This document shows positions 61,675 through 64,000 of a stretch of DNA of 64,000 bases, one piece after another. Origin of the DNA: Ignelater luminosus. Taxonomy: Eukaryota; Arthropoda; Insecta; Coleoptera; Elateridae. The stretch lies in assembly GCA_011009095.1 (NCBI GenBank), contig VTPC01008018.1:1-64000 (forward strand), written 5' to 3'. Each line of letters starts with the position of its first letter. Position 1 is the stretch's first letter. The notes below the pieces were generated by a model, which was not told where the DNA came from, searched no databases, and saw nothing but the letters and a program-made list of their open reading frames with translations. Made by a program: the position numbers and the translations under genes.

Positions 61675-63077
61675 AGGAATATAAATCTAACAATTTTAGT
61701 ATTATTCAATTATCTATTGTAAGATTTTATAAAAAATTTTAACTTGATTACCTATCCTAAGCTAATTAAAGGATAATTAAGAGGCCTAGCATGAAAGTAA
61801 GTTTTTCTACAATTAAGGTTGTCCCATACAACAATAAAATATGGTTCTTGATGGATGGACAGTTTTTGGAAATCTGAAGATTTTCTCGTCTTATTATTTC
61901 TTGCAAATTATCTCTTCTGTGAGGTTACCATTTAAAAAGAATATTTGCAGGTGGATAATCAAATGTTTGATGGCGCAGTACCCCAGGTAGAACACTCGCG
62001 TCATTTATATGTCGAAATAAGGTTTGCTTATATGTCGGCATGACGCGATGTTTGAGGTAGAAAAGATGTAAATAAAACGGGACAATGTCAGCGTTAAACT
62101 GACGTCAGTACGAGACGTATTAATGGCATTGGAATATATACGTCTCAAAGACGTCAAAAATATAGTTCATGATTAAAGTGGTACACGCGGATGCCTGCCA
62201 TAGACGGGTATGACAAATTTAATGTAACAATATAAATGATTTACCTACCTTTATCCAGCCTTGGTTATGTGCCTGCATCATATAATAGTCTGCAGTTAAT
62301 GACAATGAAACACTTTTACTGCAAGTACGCTAAGAGAGTAAGGAGAGTTTAATGATTGGGCAAAATACTCTATAAACAGGAGACCTGTAATTTACTTACA
62401 GAAGTTTACAAATACGTAACAAAAGAACATGGAGATGAACAAATTCATTAAATTGACTTCCGGATAGTTTTACTTCATTTGGGTGCATGGTAATCACAAG
62501 TGCATTACGGAAGTCGGCGCCTACGGCCAACAATGTATAAACAAGTGAAATATTTGTTTTCGAAATAGTGGGACTGATCATGACAAAAGTTGCAATTTAA
62601 TGTTTGAATATAATGAGAACATGTCTCTTTATATTTGTGGTAATGAGCGTTCACACAGAAAGGAATTAGAAGGCAAAGGCAAGGAGATCCATTATTACTT
62701 TAACATTAAATCTTATTATATACTATACTTAGTTGGTGTTTGTAATTGAAATATTGATACTTATAACCAGTTTTCAGACGCTAAAGTAAAAGTAATTAGT
62801 AGCACTAAGTTTTACAACAAAATTCAAAAGGGATTACAAAAGTTGCTAGTTACTTAAAAAAAAACTGGAAATGGACTTGATCTGGAAGTCATTATCCACT
62901 GATGAATGAACAATTCTGGCTATTAATGAACACAATCTTTCAAGTCGTATTTGGAGTATTTCTGTGCAGTTTTGACATATCAATGTAAATATTGCAAAAA
63001 TTGCTTCTCTATAAATATATAGTTTAATGACTCTAAATCCTTATTGTTCCAATAAAGTGAAAGTTTATTTGATAAGC

Positions 63078-63108
<31 letters not shown>

Positions 63109-64000
63109 TTTAATTTGTTCTTTGACTTCTTATTAACTATGTCTTGAGAGAAAAACATAAATAATTTCAAAAAGAGCAAAAACAAGCAACAGCTTTGTTT
63201 TGTATCTGAATAAACATAGTTATCATTATCATTTTTCAAAACTGGATAACATTTAGATACTAGGTATGTATCAACACTACATACAATACACATTTAATCC
63301 AGTTATATCTATGAGCACTGATTCTACGCTAAAACTGAAAAAAGCAAATAAATGTTGTATGCCCCAACAATCTTAAAAGCACAATTATTCTTCTTAAACT
63401 TCAAACAAAGTCATCATGAATTTGGGAAAAATGATGTTCTGTATCAGTTATTTTGTAAGATCTCTTTCCTTAAACTATAACATCTTTGATGGTGTTTCAG
63501 ATAAATATATCAATATACCCTTGGGTGTATACACCAAGTATTTGTACAATATAATATAGTTCTTTCACTGGACTTCACAATCTTGGCTATAATAATATGA
63601 ACATTCTCCACATAGTCGTTACTTGGTTTTTGCCCCTTTAGGCAGGTCAAATTGTCAAAAAAAATAACTAAAATACAATAAAATGACTTATATATAATAT
63701 ATCTAAGAAATCGGATACCATTGCAGATTTTTAATCATATTGAAGTTTTAGTGGTCCATCATTCACCATCTCCAAGGCTACAGTAACTATAAAAACACAC
63801 TAATGCAAGTAGGTATCCATAGACAAACGTTACAAACATAATAAAAATGAAAAGCATTTTCAATAAAAAAAACTATTAAGAAACAACAACAAAAACAACT
63901 TTATTACTTTTATACTATTATATTTTTGTAGTTTGCTTTATGGTATGTTACATACCTACGTTTCTTAAATAACATTTTAATGTAAACATTTTTCGACACA
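61675..64000. other. Intergenic DNA, nothing recognised
   Basis: Holds a perfect CRE-type palindrome TGACGTCA at 62100-62107 within a short CG-richer patch (about 61.98-62.2 kb), and an (ATTT)n run at about 63079-63107. I see no coding or RNA gene. Confidence 0.5.
63079..63107. repeat. (TTTA)n microsatellite
   Basis: About seven TTTA units. Confidence 0.9.

Noticed and set aside
1-64000. tRNA, rRNA or CRISPR arrays
   Set aside because: No cloverleaf with a T-loop GTTCRANNC in proper context was seen by eye, and no rRNA-like or evenly spaced short repeats. A tRNA scan would settle this.

Overview
This is AT-rich nuclear DNA from an insect. It has long introns, GT-AG splice sites, and dense decayed transposons and short inverted-repeat elements. 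The window holds one confident protein-coding gene, read on the + strand from about 16.4 to 56.1 kb: the insect orthologue of amphiphysin (Amph). Eight coding exons join in frame to a 463-residue protein with an N-terminal amphipathic helix, a complete BAR domain, a Ser/Thr/Asn-rich linker and a C-terminal SH3 domain. Similarity to Drosophila amphiphysin is clear in every exon except the linker. The order within insects cannot be fixed from the sequence alone.

Left flank (1-16.3 kb): no intact gene. From left to right it holds repeat-like DNA; a decayed repetitive-element ORF (about 3.1-3.46 kb); a non-autonomous DNA transposon with Transib-like ends (3470-5093); a hAT-like palindromic MITE (6.4 kb); a decayed antisense LINE with reverse-transcriptase and RNase H remnants (about 8.5-10.3 kb); a frameshifted C2H2 zinc-finger pseudogene (about 12.2-13.05 kb); and one copy of an interspersed repeat (13.64-14.12 kb).

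Amph (16.4-56.1 kb): exon 1 carries only 23 codons and is followed by an intron of about 26.7 kb. That intron holds a second copy of the 13.6-kb repeat, an internally deleted mariner (25.03-25.88 kb), a 251-bp MITE (26.5 kb), a decayed Jockey-like LINE (about 32.9-33.2 kb, perhaps longer), and two copies of one TA-flanked MITE family (36.5 and 41.8 kb). Exons 2-4 (BAR domain) cluster at 43.2-45.0 kb. Intron 4 (7.5 kb) holds a Tc1-like transposase remnant and a 1.1-kb inverted-repeat element. Exons 5-8 (linker and SH3) lie at 52.5-56.06 kb.

Right flank (56.06-64 kb): Amph 3' UTR of uncertain length, a 1.3-kb foldback element carrying a decayed Cys-rich ORF (58.2-59.55 kb), a MITE (61.3-61.7 kb), and otherwise featureless AT-rich DNA.

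The most distinctive non-genic signal is the pair of ends at 3470 and 5093. Each reads as a CACAGTG heptamer, a 12-bp spacer and an A-rich nonamer-like block, flanked by GC-rich 5-bp near-duplications. This resembles a Transib end and a V(D)J 12-RSS. No RAG1-like ORF was seen inside.
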